A stretch of DNA of 64,000 nt. It comes from Burkholderia cenocepacia. GTDB taxonomy: Bacteria > Pseudomonadota > Gammaproteobacteria > Burkholderiales > Burkholderiaceae. The notes under the pieces were generated by a model, which was not told the origin of the DNA, ran no database searches, and saw only the letters and a program-made list of their open reading frames with translations. The stretch lies in the NCBI RefSeq assembly GCF_014211915.1, contig NZ_CP060040.1, positions 2,418,001 through 2,482,000 on the forward strand, given 5' to 3'. Of this stretch, positions 7,692 to 17,686 are shown one piece after another (position 1 is the stretch's first letter; every line of letters begins with the position of its first letter). A program made the translations under genes and the position numbers.

Positions 7692-9053
7692 TCAGCCGGC
7701 GAGCGCCGCCGGCTGGAAGTCGAGCCGGCTTTCGAGCGCGCCGAGCGTCGCGAACGGCTCGTCGAGCGCGACGCGCATGAACGTCAGAAACTGGCCGACG
7801 TGGGCGTTCAGCGCTTCGCGGCTGTAGTACTGCGGGCTCGCGTCGAAGTCGAAGCGCAGCGGTTCGCCGTTGCGGCGGTCGGTCAGGTTCACCATCAGGT
7901 CGTCGGTGGTGCCGACCGACAGGTTGTGCGACGTCGTCACGCAGTCGCCGAACCGCAGGTCGTAGTCGAACGCCATGATGTTGATCTCGGGGCCGAACAC
8001 GCCCTGGCCGTTGTCGAGCGACGTCAGTTCGCGATGCAGGTCGCCCATCCGGTAGCGCTGGTGCTGGCGCAGCGCGGTCATCTCGCGGTTCGCCTGGCGG
8101 CACAGGTCGTCGAGCGTGTGGCCCGGCTCGACGTGCAGGCGCAGCGGCAGCATGTTCGCGCACTGCGTCGGCGTGCGGCGCTCGCGCGCCGACGTGCGCG
8201 CCATCGCGGCGACCGACAGCACGATGTCGTGCGCGCCGGTGTTCAGGTACAGGTAGGCGGCGGTCAGCGCGGTGACGAGCCGCGGCACCGTCGACGTGAA
8301 CAGCCCCTTGGCGACCGCCTCGATGCGTGCGCTCTCGTTCGCGCTCGCGATGCGCGTCTCGCGCAGGTCGGGCCCGTCGTCGCGCTCGGGAAAGCGCGCG
8401 GGGCCGGCGAGCGTGACCGTGCGCGGCTGGTCCGCGAAGCGTTCGAGCCAGTAGCGGCGATCGTGCGCGAACTGTTCGGACGCACGGTACGCGTCTTCGT
8501 CGAGTTGCAGCTCGGCGAGCGACGCGAAGCGCGCGGGCGGCGCCTTGGCGCCCGCCGCGAACGCGCTGTACAGCTCGGCGGCGCGGGTGGCGATCAGGCT
8601 GCCCGAATAGCCGTCGACCAGAATGTGCGCGTAACCGTGATACCAGTAGTAGTGATCCGGTGCGATGCGGTACAGCGTGTGACGGAAGAACGGCCCGCGC
8701 GCCAGTTCGATCGCACCCGTGCAGTGCGCGCGCATGCCGGCGAGCGCGACGGCGTGCGCGTCTTTCGTGCCGGCGAGGTCCACGCGTTCGAGCGTCCAGT
8801 CGTCGGCGAGCGCGGCGTCGAGCACGCGCACGGGCGTGTCGCCATCCAGCACGATCCGCGTCGTGTGCAACGTCTGCGCCTCGCGAATCACCTGCCGCAG
8901 CGCGCGTTCGAATGCGTCGGTGTCGAGTGCGCCGCGAATCTCGAAATACTCGGCCGCGTAGATATGCGTCGACGGAACGGGATACGCGAGGGCGGCCTCC
9001 CAGAAATCCCGCTGCGGCGCGGACAGCGGCAATTGAAGCGTCGAATCGATCAC
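7692..9053 (-). CDS. hamF: HamF, stand-alone NRPS condensation-domain protein
   Basis: A 453-aa free-standing condensation domain with no adenylation or carrier domain. It starts MIDSTLQLPLSAPQRDFWEA, the usual C-domain opening. The active-site motif HHxxxDG appears as AHILVDG, keeping the catalytic second His and the Asp-Gly but with Ala at the first His. RFPERDDGPDLRETR lies further on. In the ham pathway it is expected to join an octanoyl group to the amine made by HamG, turning the valdiazen-type intermediate into the metallophore fragin. It is the first gene of the minus-strand operon; a candidate promoter is at 9166-9195. Confidence 0.85.
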   Translation of the reverse strand: MIDSTLQLPLSAPQRDFWEAALAYPVPSTHIYAAEYFEIRGALDTDAFERALRQVIREAQTLHTTRIVLDGDTPVRVLDAALADDWTLERVDLAGTKDAHAVALAGMRAHCTGAIELARGPFFRHTLYRIAPDHYYWYHGYAHILVDGYSGSLIATRAAELYSAFAAGAKAPPARFASLAELQLDEDAYRASEQFAHDRRYWLERFADQPRTVTLAGPARFPERDDGPDLRETRIASANESARIEAVAKGLFTSTVPRLVTALTAAYLYLNTGAHDIVLSVAAMARTSARERRTPTQCANMLPLRLHVEPGHTLDDLCRQANREMTALRQHQRYRMGDLHRELTSLDNGQGVFGPEINIMAFDYDLRFGDCVTTSHNLSVGTTDDLMVNLTDRRNGEPLRFDFDASPQYYSREALNAHVGQFLTFMRVALDEPFATLGALESRLDFQPAALAG

Positions 9054-9165
9054 GTCGTTTCTCCTGGAAAGCTTATTCCGGTGGATGAATTAAATGCGTG
9101 TATTTGTTTAATGAAAAATACATATTCGCATCGTGCATTTCATTTTCTGATGAATCGCAATTCTT

Positions 9166-9195
9166 ATCCTAGACAGTCCAATTTGCGGCTGTCAA
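9166..9195 (-). promoter_or_regulatory. Predicted hamF promoter
   Basis: Reading the minus strand, TTGACA (9195-9190) is followed after 18 bases by TAGGAT (9171-9166). The leader to the hamF start would be about 105 bases. The -35 lies inside the motif AATTGACAGC, which recurs inverted at 9310-9319. Confidence 0.4.
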
Positions 9196-9319
9196 TTCCG
9201 TGCGGTTTTGTCGGTAATTCGTAAAGTCCTTGCCAGTAAAGGATTTGATGGGTGAGTGAATAGTCTGGTCCGGAAAGAATATGAGAATGTCCGTTTTGAA
9301 TAGGCGGCAAATTGACAGC
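9188..9319. promoter_or_regulatory. Paired inverted motif in the ham divergent promoter
   Basis: GCTGTCAATT (9188-9197) and its exact reverse complement AATTGACAGC (9310-9319) frame the centre of the 397-bp gap between hamF and hamA. Each points outward towards one operon. This fits a shared operator or -35 pair that switches both operons together. The plus-strand copy has no good -10 after it, so it may be an operator rather than a promoter. The whole gap is AT-richer than its neighbours and holds no gene. Confidence 0.4.
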
Positions 9320-9377
9320 TTATTTAGCATCGACGCCTGAAATTGCTGCGCAAGCCGAAAACGGCCTGCCGGCAATT

Positions 9378-9398
9378 CGCCGGAAACGGTTTCCGGCG
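9378..9398 (+). other. Perfect hairpin in the hamA leader
   Basis: A 21-base palindrome with nine-base arms (CGCCGGAAA and TTTCCGGCG) around a CGG centre lies 53 bases before the hamA GTG. It has no T-run, so it is not a normal terminator. It could stabilise or control the hamABCDE leader RNA. Confidence 0.5.
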
Positions 9399-9441
9399 CC
9401 GGAAGCCGGCGCAATGGGCTGGCGCGAGCGGACATTACTAG

Positions 9442-10615
<1,174 letters not shown>

Positions 10616-10619
<4 letters not shown>

Positions 10620-11542
10620 CGACCGCCGTCACCTACGTGAGCCACGTCGATCGCTGGGAGGCGCGCGCGACCGTGCGATCGCGCCCGCGGCGGATCGTCG
10701 AGGACGACGAACTGCGCTACTACCCGCTCGAACGCCAGCCGCTGTGCGCGCACCCGGCGATCGTCGACGCGGGCGATGCGGTGCGCGATTTCGTCCTGCT
10801 GCAGAGCTTCTACAAGTACATCCAGGACGTGATCATCTTCGAGACGGAGATCGTCAACGCCACCGCGTTGCGGATCGCGCGCGGCCGCTTCGCGCATCCG
10901 TTTCCGTTCGCGTGCCGGCAGGATGCGATGACCGTCGTGATCGACGAGGACTACCACGCGTACGTCGCGATGGACTACCTGCGGCAGGTCGAGGAGGCCA
11001 CCGGCATCGCGCCGCTGCCGCCGAACAGCGAGATCGAGCTGTCGCGGGCGATTCCGCGCGCGGTCGAGCGGGTCGGCGCGCAGTATCGCGACGGCATGGA
11101 GCTGCTGTGCGTCGCGATCTCGGAGAACACGGTCACGGCGGAAGTCGCGGCGTTCTCGCGCGACGCGACGCTCAAGCGCTCGGTGAAGGGCGTGATGGCC
11201 GATCACCTCGCGGACGAAGGCCGTCACTCGGCGTTCTGGATCAATCTCGTGAAGCTGTACTGGTCGGAGATCGACGAACCCGCGCGGCTCGCGCTCGGCG
11301 AAGGGCTGCCGTGCTTCCTGCGCGAGTACCTGAGCGCCGACCTGCAACTGCAGTTCGATCGCCGCCTGATCGATGCGCTCGATCTGCCGGCCGCCGAGCG
11401 CGCGCGGATCGCGGACGACATGGTCGGCGCCTATCCGATCACGAGCCAGCATCCGATGATCGTCAACATCCGGCAGTTCTTCCGGATGAGCGGCCTGCTC
11501 GATCACGCGCCGACCCGCGCGGCCTTGTCCGACTACCTGTGA
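10616..11542 (+). CDS. hamC: HamC, AurF-like diiron N-oxygenase
   Basis: A 308-aa protein of the AurF/PABA N-oxygenase type. The diiron ligand pattern is visible: FETEIVN near residue 80, DEDYHAY (E..H) near 105, SENTVTAE near 165, and DHLADEGRHSAFW (H...E..H) near 195. AurF-type enzymes oxidise amines to hydroxylamines or nitro groups at a diiron centre, which fits making the N-hydroxy part of the diazeniumdiolate from a valine-derived amine. It overlaps hamB by four bases and ends nine bases before hamD. Confidence 0.88.
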
Positions 11543-11551
11543 GTCACGTCG

Positions 11552-14500
11552 ATGAAAGCGATCATCATTGCGATCGGCGGGCAGACCCGTCTCGCTGCAC
11601 GGCTGGCGGCTGAACTCGAGGCGACCGGTCATACCGTCTGTATCGCCGACGGACGCGACGGCCCGCTGCGCGACGCGGCCGATGCGCTGCTGCTGCCGGC
11701 GCCGGCACCCGAACCGTTGCGCAACGCGGCCGAGTGGTCGATCGTCTGCGGCGCGCCGGACCCCGCGGTGCATTGCGCCCACGCACGGCCGCTGCATTGC
11801 GAGATCGTCGCCGATGCGTTTCCGCCGCGCGAGGTACGCGTCGCGTGGCTCACGGACGCGGCGCCCGGCGATACGCGCGTGCTGGCCGACGCGACGCTCG
11901 CGTTCGGCGCGGCGCTCAACGGCGCCGACCTCGCGGACGAGATCGCCGCATGCGCGGTCGATCTGATGCACGAAGTCGCGAGCGGGATCGCGCGCGAGCT
12001 GAGCGATCCGAACGACGCGCCGCGCGCCACGCCGCCGGGGCCGGCCGATATCGTGCTCGATCTCGAACGGCTGGCCGGCTGGCATGCGTCGAACGACACG
12101 GCGGCCGAATGGCCGTGCGAGCCGTCGCTGCCGGAACTCGTGTCGCGTGCGGCGGCCGCTGCGCCGGACGCTTGCGCGCTCGTCGCGGTCGATGGCCAGC
12201 TGACCTATCGCGAGCTTGTCACGCGTGCCCGCCAGGTTGCCGCGCGCATCGCCGCGCGGCCCGCCGCGCCGCGCGTGGTCGCGGTGCGGCTCGACAAGGG
12301 CGTCGCGCTGTACCCGGCGATCGTCGGCGTGCTGGGCGCCGGCGCGACCTGCGTGCCGCTCGATCCCGCGTTTCCGCCCGAGCGGGCCCGCACGATCCTG
12401 CGTGAATCGGGGGCGCAGGCGCTCGTCGTCGGCGGGGCGGTCGAACCGGCGCTGCTCGACGGATTCGACCTCGACGTGATCGACTGCGGCGCGCACGCGG
12501 AAGCAGACGCGGACGCCGTGCCCGATGCGCTGGCCGGCCAGTGGCCGCTCGAACGGGATGCGGACCGCGATGCGCGCTGCGCGGTCGCGATCTACACGTC
12601 GGGGTCGACCGGCGTGCCGAAGGGCGTGATGCTGTCGCACCGGAACCTCGTGCAGTTCTGCCACTGGTATCGCGCGCACGTGTCGCTCGATGCGTCGTCG
12701 CGCGTGCTGCAGTTCTCGACGGTGGCGTTCGATGCGTCGCTGCTCGACATGTTCCCGACCTGGCTCGCCGGCGCGACGCTGGTCGCGCCGAGCGAAGCGC
12801 AGCGCCGCGAACTCGACGCGCTCGCGACGCTCGTCGCCGACGCGCGCATCACGCACGCGTTCCTGCCGCCCGCGCTGCTCGCGGCGCTGCCGGATTGCGA
12901 CTGGCCCGCGCTCGCGCATCTCGTCACCGGAGGCGACGTGTGCGACCCCGACACGATCGCGCGCTGGAGCGCGAACCGGCGGCTGCACAACATCTACGGG
13001 CCGACCGAATGCACGGTGCTCGCGACGACGGGCGAACTGCGCGCCGGCGACAGCAACCGGCGCATCGGCCGGCCGATCGCGAACGCGCGCTGCCATGTGC
13101 TCGCGGCCGATGGCCGTCCGACGCTCACCGGCGAGGAGGGCGAGCTGTGCATCGCCGGCGCGGGCGTCGGGCTCGGCTATCTCGGCCGGCCCGACCTGAG
13201 CGCCGAGCGTTTCGTCGCCGATCCGTACGGCGCGCCGGGCGCGACGATGTACCGGACCGGCGACATCGCCAGCTGGGAGCCGGACGGCACGCTGCGCTAC
13301 GTGGGCCGCCGCGACACGCAACTGAAGATTCGCGGTTTTCGCGTCGAGCCGGGCGAGATCGAGACGGCCGCGCTGGCGGCGGGGCTGTACCGCCAGTGCG
13401 CGGTGGTGCCCGACGAGCGCAAGCGCATCCGCCTGTTCGCCGCGAAGCCGGTCGACGCGGCGGCGACGCCCGATGCGCTGCGCGCCGTGCTGGCCGCCAC
13501 GCTGCCCGACTACATGGTGCCGTACGACATCACGACGCTCGACGTGCTGCCCGCGACGCCGAACGGCAAGATCGACCGCGCCGCGCTGGCGCGCCTGCCG
13601 GTGTCGCGTGCGGGAAGCGACACGCGCGATGCACCGCGCGGCGCGCTGGAGATGCGTCTCGCCGCGATGTGGGCGACGCTGCTCGAACTCGCGCCGGACG
13701 AGATCGGCCGCGATGCGTCGTTCTTCGAACTGGGCGGCCATTCGCTGCTGGTGTCGCGGCTGATGCTGGCGGTGAAGCGCGAGCTGGGCGGCAACGCGGC
13801 GCTCGCGCGTTTCATGGAGCGGCCGACCATCGCCGCGCTCGCGGCGCTGCTGACCGACGAGTCGGGCGAGCGCGGCGCGAACGTGCCGGCGCGCGTGCAC
13901 GACGATCGCCGCCTGCCCGACGACGTGCGACTGCCGGCCGACCAGCCGGCGGGCGACGGCCCCGGCGCGGTGCTGCTGACCGGCGCGAACGGCTTCCTGG
14001 GCAGCTTCATCCTCAGCGAGCTGATCGGCCGCACGAACCAGATCGTCTATTGCGTCGTGCGCGGCGACGACGATGCGAGCGCGCGCCGGCGGCTCGACGA
14101 AGCGGCGTTCGTCAACGGGCTCGGCCATCTGTGCGGGCATCCGCGCGTGCGGGTGCTGCGCGGCGATCTCGGCGCGCCGCGCCTCGGGCTGCCGGATGCG
14201 GTGTGGCAGACGCTCGCGGCCGAGGTCGGTGCGATTCATCACAACGGCGCACACGTGAACCACGTGTACGACTACCCGTACCTGCACGCGGAGAACGTCG
14301 GCTCGACGCTCGAACTGCTCCGCCTGTGCTGCAGCGGCCGCCGCAAGGCGCTGCATTTCGTATCGACGCTATCCGCGGCGAGCGCGACGGGCCCGACGGG
14401 CCGCCTGATCGAGGCGGCCCCGTCGGAGGCCGGCCCTGCCTTCGTCAACAACGGCTACAACCTGACGAAGTGGGTGTCCGAGCATCTCGTTGCCGAAGCG

Positions 14501-15118
14501 GCTGCGCGCGGGATCGACACGACCATCCTGCGGCCCGGCAACATCACGGGCCATTCGCGCACGGGGCTGTGCCAGCCGGGACGCAACCGGATCCTGCTGC
14601 TGCTCAAGGGTGCGGTGCAACTGGGCTGCGCGCCGCTCGCGAGCGAGGGCGGGCTGTTCGACCTGAGCCCGGTCGACTACCTGGCGCGGGCGATCGTCGC
14701 GTGCACGCTCGACGGTGCGCGCACCGAGCGCGTGTTCCATCTGCACAACCCGCGCCCGCTCGACTGGGCCGGCTATCTGCGCGCACTCGCGCGGCGCGGC
14801 TATCCGCTGCGACTCGAGGCGCCCGAGGTCTGGCGCGAGCGGCTGTTGTCGATCGACGAATCGAACGCGCTGTTCGACGTCGTCGCGTTCTATCTCGACG
14901 ACCGGCAGGACGATATCGGCGACATGGCCGTGATCGACCACGCGCGCACCGAAGCGACGCTGCGCCGGCTCGGCGTCACGTATCCGGACAAGGACGACGC
15001 GCTGCTCGATGCGCATTTCGGCTATCTCGCCGAATGCGGCTTCATGCCGCCGCCGCCCGAGCCGGCGCCGCGCGCGAACGACGCCCGCCGCGACGCCGAG
15101 CCCGAACCCGCGTGGTGA
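11552..15118 (+). CDS. hamD: HamD, NRPS with adenylation, carrier and thioester reductase domains
   Basis: 1188 aa. Residues 1 to about 190 form an extra N-terminal region of unknown role (it opens [18 protein letters not shown], a Rossmann-like start). The adenylation domain follows: [11 protein letters not shown] at 348, NIYGPTE near 480, YRTGD near 570, the [10 protein letters not shown] core, and PNGKID near 672. The carrier protein has its phosphopantetheine Ser at 731 in FELGGHSLL. The C-terminal reductase has GANGFLG at 811 and the YxxxK pair Y969/K973. There is no condensation domain. The enzyme should load one amino acid (valine in the fragin pathway) and release it reductively as aldehyde or alcohol. 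Valdiazen is an alcohol, while fragin needs the aldehyde for HamG. Confidence 0.92.
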   Translation: MKAIIIAIGGQTRLAARLAAELEATGHTVCIADGRDGPLRDAADALLLPAPAPEPLRNAAEWSIVCGAPDPAVHCAHARPLHCEIVADAFPPREVRVAWLTDAAPGDTRVLADATLAFGAALNGADLADEIAACAVDLMHEVASGIARELSDPNDAPRATPPGPADIVLDLERLAGWHASNDTAAEWPCEPSLPELVSRAAAAAPDACALVAVDGQLTYRELVTRARQVAARIAARPAAPRVVAVRLDKGVALYPAIVGVLGAGATCVPLDPAFPPERARTILRESGAQALVVGGAVEPALLDGFDLDVIDCGAHAEADADAVPDALAGQWPLERDADRDARCAVAIYTSGSTGVPKGVMLSHRNLVQFCHWYRAHVSLDASSRVLQFSTVAFDASLLDMFPTWLAGATLVAPSEAQRRELDALATLVADARITHAFLPPALLAALPDCDWPALAHLVTGGDVCDPDTIARWSANRRLHNIYGPTECTVLATTGELRAGDSNRRIGRPIANARCHVLAADGRPTLTGEEGELCIAGAGVGLGYLGRPDLSAERFVADPYGAPGATMYRTGDIASWEPDGTLRYVGRRDTQLKIRGFRVEPGEIETAALAAGLYRQCAVVPDERKRIRLFAAKPVDAAATPDALRAVLAATLPDYMVPYDITTLDVLPATPNGKIDRAALARLPVSRAGSDTRDAPRGALEMRLAAMWATLLELAPDEIGRDASFFELGGHSLLVSRLMLAVKRELGGNAALARFMERPTIAALAALLTDESGERGANVPARVHDDRRLPDDVRLPADQPAGDGPGAVLLTGANGFLGSFILSELIGRTNQIVYCVVRGDDDASARRRLDEAAFVNGLGHLCGHPRVRVLRGDLGAPRLGLPDAVWQTLAAEVGAIHHNGAHVNHVYDYPYLHAENVGSTLELLRLCCSGRRKALHFVSTLSAASATGPTGRLIEAAPSEAGPAFVNNGYNLTKWVSEHLVAEAAARGIDTTILRPGNITGHSRTGLCQPGRNRILLLLKGAVQLGCAPLASEGGLFDLSPVDYLARAIVACTLDGARTERVFHLHNPRPLDWAGYLRALARRGYPLRLEAPEVWRERLLSIDESNALFDVVAFYLDDRQDDIGDMAVIDHARTEATLRRLGVTYPDKDDALLDAHFGYLAECGFMPPPPEPAPRANDARRDAEPEPAW

Positions 15119-15173
15119 AGACGCACCCCGTTCGATCAATCGCTGTCATCGCATCATTCATCAAGGAGGCATC

Positions 15174-15662
15174 ATGCTGCAACGTACTGCAACGCAACCC
15201 CGTCCGTCCACGCTCGTCTACGCGCCGCAAACGCCGATCCTGTCCGGCTCGGCCGATCTCGACGTGCCGGCGCGCGACGCGTGGCGCGTGGTCGGCGATT
15301 TCGCCGGCTTCTCGCGCTTCATCACGGGGCTCGACCATACCGACATGATCGGCGAAGGCGTGCGCTCGCTGCGCATCAAGCATTTCGCGGACGGCAACGT
15401 CGTCGTCGAACAGCTCAACAGCCACGACGACGAAGCGATGGTGATGACGTGGAGCCTGATCCACACGTCGTTCGACATCGGCAATCTGTGGGCGCTGATG
15501 CGCGTCGAGCCGCGCGGCGACCAGGCCTGCACGGTGACGTGGGACATCGCCGGCGAACCGTCGCACGGCGGCGCCGCGCGCCAGCCGGAATTCGACGCGT
15601 TCGTCACCGGCTTCCTCGACATGGCGATGACGAACCTGCGCGCGCTGTTCAAGCCGCAGTAA
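15174..15662 (+). CDS. hamE: HamE, SRPBCC/polyketide cyclase-like protein
   Basis: A 162-aa single-domain protein with a strong AAGGAGG site seven bases before the ATG. It is a START/SRPBCC helix-grip fold: SGSADLDVPARDAWRVVGDF at the N-terminus, then a mid beta-sheet with RIKHFADGNVVVEQL, and the long C-terminal helix FVTGFLDMAMTNLRALF. Such proteins bind small hydrophobic ligands or act as cyclases and dehydratases. It is the last gene of hamABCDE, 55 bp after hamD. A role in the diazeniumdiolate pathway follows from the operon; the chemistry cannot be read from sequence. Confidence 0.85.
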   Translation: MLQRTATQPRPSTLVYAPQTPILSGSADLDVPARDAWRVVGDFAGFSRFITGLDHTDMIGEGVRSLRIKHFADGNVVVEQLNSHDDEAMVMTWSLIHTSFDIGNLWALMRVEPRGDQACTVTWDIAGEPSHGGAARQPEFDAFVTGFLDMAMTNLRALFKPQ

Positions 15663-15675
15663 CCGTGCATCGCCC

Positions 15676-15708
15676 GCCGGCGCCGTGCCGCTATGCGGCG
15701 GCGCCGGC
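15676..15708. terminator. GC-rich hairpin at the end of the ham operon
   Basis: GCCGGCGCC (15676-15684) pairs perfectly with GGCGCCGGC (15700-15708). It lies just past the hamE stop and overlaps the last codons of the convergent LysR gene. There is no T-run, so it is either a weak bidirectional terminator or an RNA-stabilising end. Confidence 0.4.
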
Positions 15709-16677
15709 CCACGCGCCGGCGTTGCCCGGCGCGTGGTTTTTCTTCCCGGCCGGTGGTGCGCACGCGTCGTCGTGCACCTGCGCGAACGCGTCGCGCAGCG
15801 CGGCCTTCATGAAGTCGACCCAGGCGCGCGTTTTCGCATCGAGATGCTGGCGCGACGCGTACACCAGGAACACGCCGATTTCCTCCGCCTGGTAGTCGGG
15901 CAGCACGCGCACCAGCGCGCCCGAGCGCAGGTCCGCCGCGGCGACGAAGTCCGGCAGCAGCCCGATCCCCGCGCCTTCGCGCACCGCGATCGCGAGCGAC
16001 GCGGCGACGTCGGCCGTCATCGACGGATCGACGTCCACCGTTTGCGCTTCCGCACCGTTCCAGAGCGTCCAGATGCGCTCGTGATAGGCGGGCGCGACCA
16101 GTTGCACGCAGCGATGGTGAACCAGCGCGCCCGGCGAATCGGGCATGCCGTGCGCATCGAGATACGCGGGCGACGCGCACAGCACGCTGCGGATCCGGCC
16201 GACGTCGATCGCGACCTGCTCGGAACTCGGCAGGCTCGGCATCGCGATCACCGCGACGTCGTAGCTGTCGCGTACCAGTTTCGGCAGGTGCGGCGCGAGC
16301 GTCAGGTCGACGCTGACGTCCGGGTAGCGCGCCTGGAATTGCCCGATCAGCGGAATCACGAAATGGTTCGCGATGCTGGCGCTGCAATGCGCGCGCAGCC
16401 GGCCGTGCGGATGCACGCGCGCGTCGCGCGCCTCGCGCTCGCTCGCATCGACGGCCAGCGTGATGTCGCGGGCGCGCGCCAGATAGCGTTCGCCCGCTTC
16501 GGTCAGGCACATCGAACGCGTCGTGCGGTTCAGCAACCGGATGCCGAGACGATGCTCGAGCGACGCGACGAGCCGGCTGACGTGCGCGGTCGTGATGCCG
16601 AGCCGTTTGCCGGTCTCGGTGAAGGTGCCCGCGTCCGCGAGCGTGACGAACGCCTGCATGCTTTGAATCAGATCCAT
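15691..16677 (-). CDS. LysR-family transcriptional regulator
   Basis: A 328-aa LysR regulator. The N-terminal winged helix is typical (MDLIQSMQAFVTLADAGTFT, then ERRLGIRLLNRTTRSM-like recognition segment SLEHRLGIRLLNRTTRS). The substrate domain is of the CrgA/DmlR subgroup. The C-terminal tail after about residue 300 is Ala/Gly-rich and extends past the usual 300-residue length. GGAGG lies about 12 bases before the ATG. It is convergent with hamE and runs on the same strand as the next AraC gene, 119 bp away. Its target is not obvious, as LysR genes often control a divergent neighbour and here there is none. Confidence 0.9.
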   Translation of the reverse strand: MDLIQSMQAFVTLADAGTFTETGKRLGITTAHVSRLVASLEHRLGIRLLNRTTRSMCLTEAGERYLARARDITLAVDASEREARDARVHPHGRLRAHCSASIANHFVIPLIGQFQARYPDVSVDLTLAPHLPKLVRDSYDVAVIAMPSLPSSEQVAIDVGRIRSVLCASPAYLDAHGMPDSPGALVHHRCVQLVAPAYHERIWTLWNGAEAQTVDVDPSMTADVAASLAIAVREGAGIGLLPDFVAAADLRSGALVRVLPDYQAEEIGVFLVYASRQHLDAKTRAWVDFMKAALRDAFAQVHDDACAPPAGKKNHAPGNAGAWAGAAA

Positions 16678-16796
16678 CGGGATAACGAAACCTCCGGCTG
16701 GCCGTATGGCAATGCCGCTACTGTAGCGACGGCCACGGCACGCCGCGCGCGCGCATCAGCGATCGATCGTCGCAAAACGGACAATCGACGCCCGGG

Positions 16797-17630
16797 TCAG
16801 CGCCGCCGGAAGTATTCGCTCGGCGCGACGCCGAGCGCCTTGCGGAACATCGCCGCGAACGCGCTGGGGCTGTCGTAGCCGTGTTCGAGCGCGAGTTCGA
16901 GGATCGGCGTGCCGGCGGCGAGGCGCGGCAGGCTCAGCAGCAGCCGCGCGTGGCGGCACCATGCGCCGTGCGTCATGCCCGTCTCGCGTTTGAACGCGCG
17001 GGCGAGCGTGCGCTCGTTCATGTGCGCGTCGCGTGCCCACGCCTGCAGCGTGACGGCCGACGACGGGTCGTTGATGAGCCGCGTGCACAGCGCGACGAGC
17101 GCGGGATGGCGCGGCATCGGCACGTGCAGCGACAGCGACGGCGCGATCTCGATCTCGTCGAGGATCAGCGCGAGCACGCGGCCTGCGCGGTGCGACAGGT
17201 CGTAGTCGGCGGGCAGGTCGCAGGCCGTCACGATCAGTTCGCGCAGCAGCGTGCCGACCTCGATCACCCGGCATTCGGTCGGCAGGCTCGGCCGCACTTC
17301 CGGGCCGACGAACACGGTGCGCATCTGCACGTCGCCGGCCGAGCGGATCTCGTGCTGCGTGCCGCCCGGCACCCACACCGCGCGGCCCGTCGGCACGACC
17401 CAGCTGCCCGCGTCCGCGTGCACGATCATCACGCCGGAAATCGCGTGGATCAGCTGGCCCTGGCGGTGCGAATGCGGCGGGTACGCCATGCCCGCCGGCG
17501 AGTCGGAGGCGACGACGGCGATCTGCTTGTCGCGCGCCTGGCGCTCGAGTGCGATGAAGAAATTTTCCAATTGGTCGGGATTGTCCTTTTCTCGACGACG
17601 AATGCGCTTTACGCGCGAGATCGACCGCAT
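16797..17630 (-). CDS. AraC-family regulator of the adjacent efflux operon
   Basis: A 277-aa AraC regulator with an N-terminal cupin (YPPHSHRQGQLIHAISGVMIV, then WVVPTGRAVWVPGGTQHEI). The C-terminal helix-turn-helix pair is AWARDAHMNERTLARAFKRETG and ELALEHGYDSPSAFAAMFRKALG. This build is the NimR subgroup, whose members often control a neighbouring exporter. It is divergent from the NodT/EmrAB operon with only 56 bp between start codons, so both promoters must overlap and one bound protein could control both. Confidence 0.9.
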   Translation of the reverse strand: MRSISRVKRIRRREKDNPDQLENFFIALERQARDKQIAVVASDSPAGMAYPPHSHRQGQLIHAISGVMIVHADAGSWVVPTGRAVWVPGGTQHEIRSAGDVQMRTVFVGPEVRPSLPTECRVIEVGTLLRELIVTACDLPADYDLSHRAGRVLALILDEIEIAPSLSLHVPMPRHPALVALCTRLINDPSSAVTLQAWARDAHMNERTLARAFKRETGMTHGAWCRHARLLLSLPRLAAGTPILELALEHGYDSPSAFAAMFRKALGVAPSEYFRRR

Positions 17631-17686
17631 AGGTCGAAATTACCATAAGCCCATCGTTTGTTCGACCTTCTTGCCACTGCCACCCG

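Noticed and set aside
9312..9340. A plus-strand hamA promoter using the TTGACA at 9312
   Set aside because: No reasonable -10 occurs 16-19 bases downstream, so the sequence is kept only as a paired motif.
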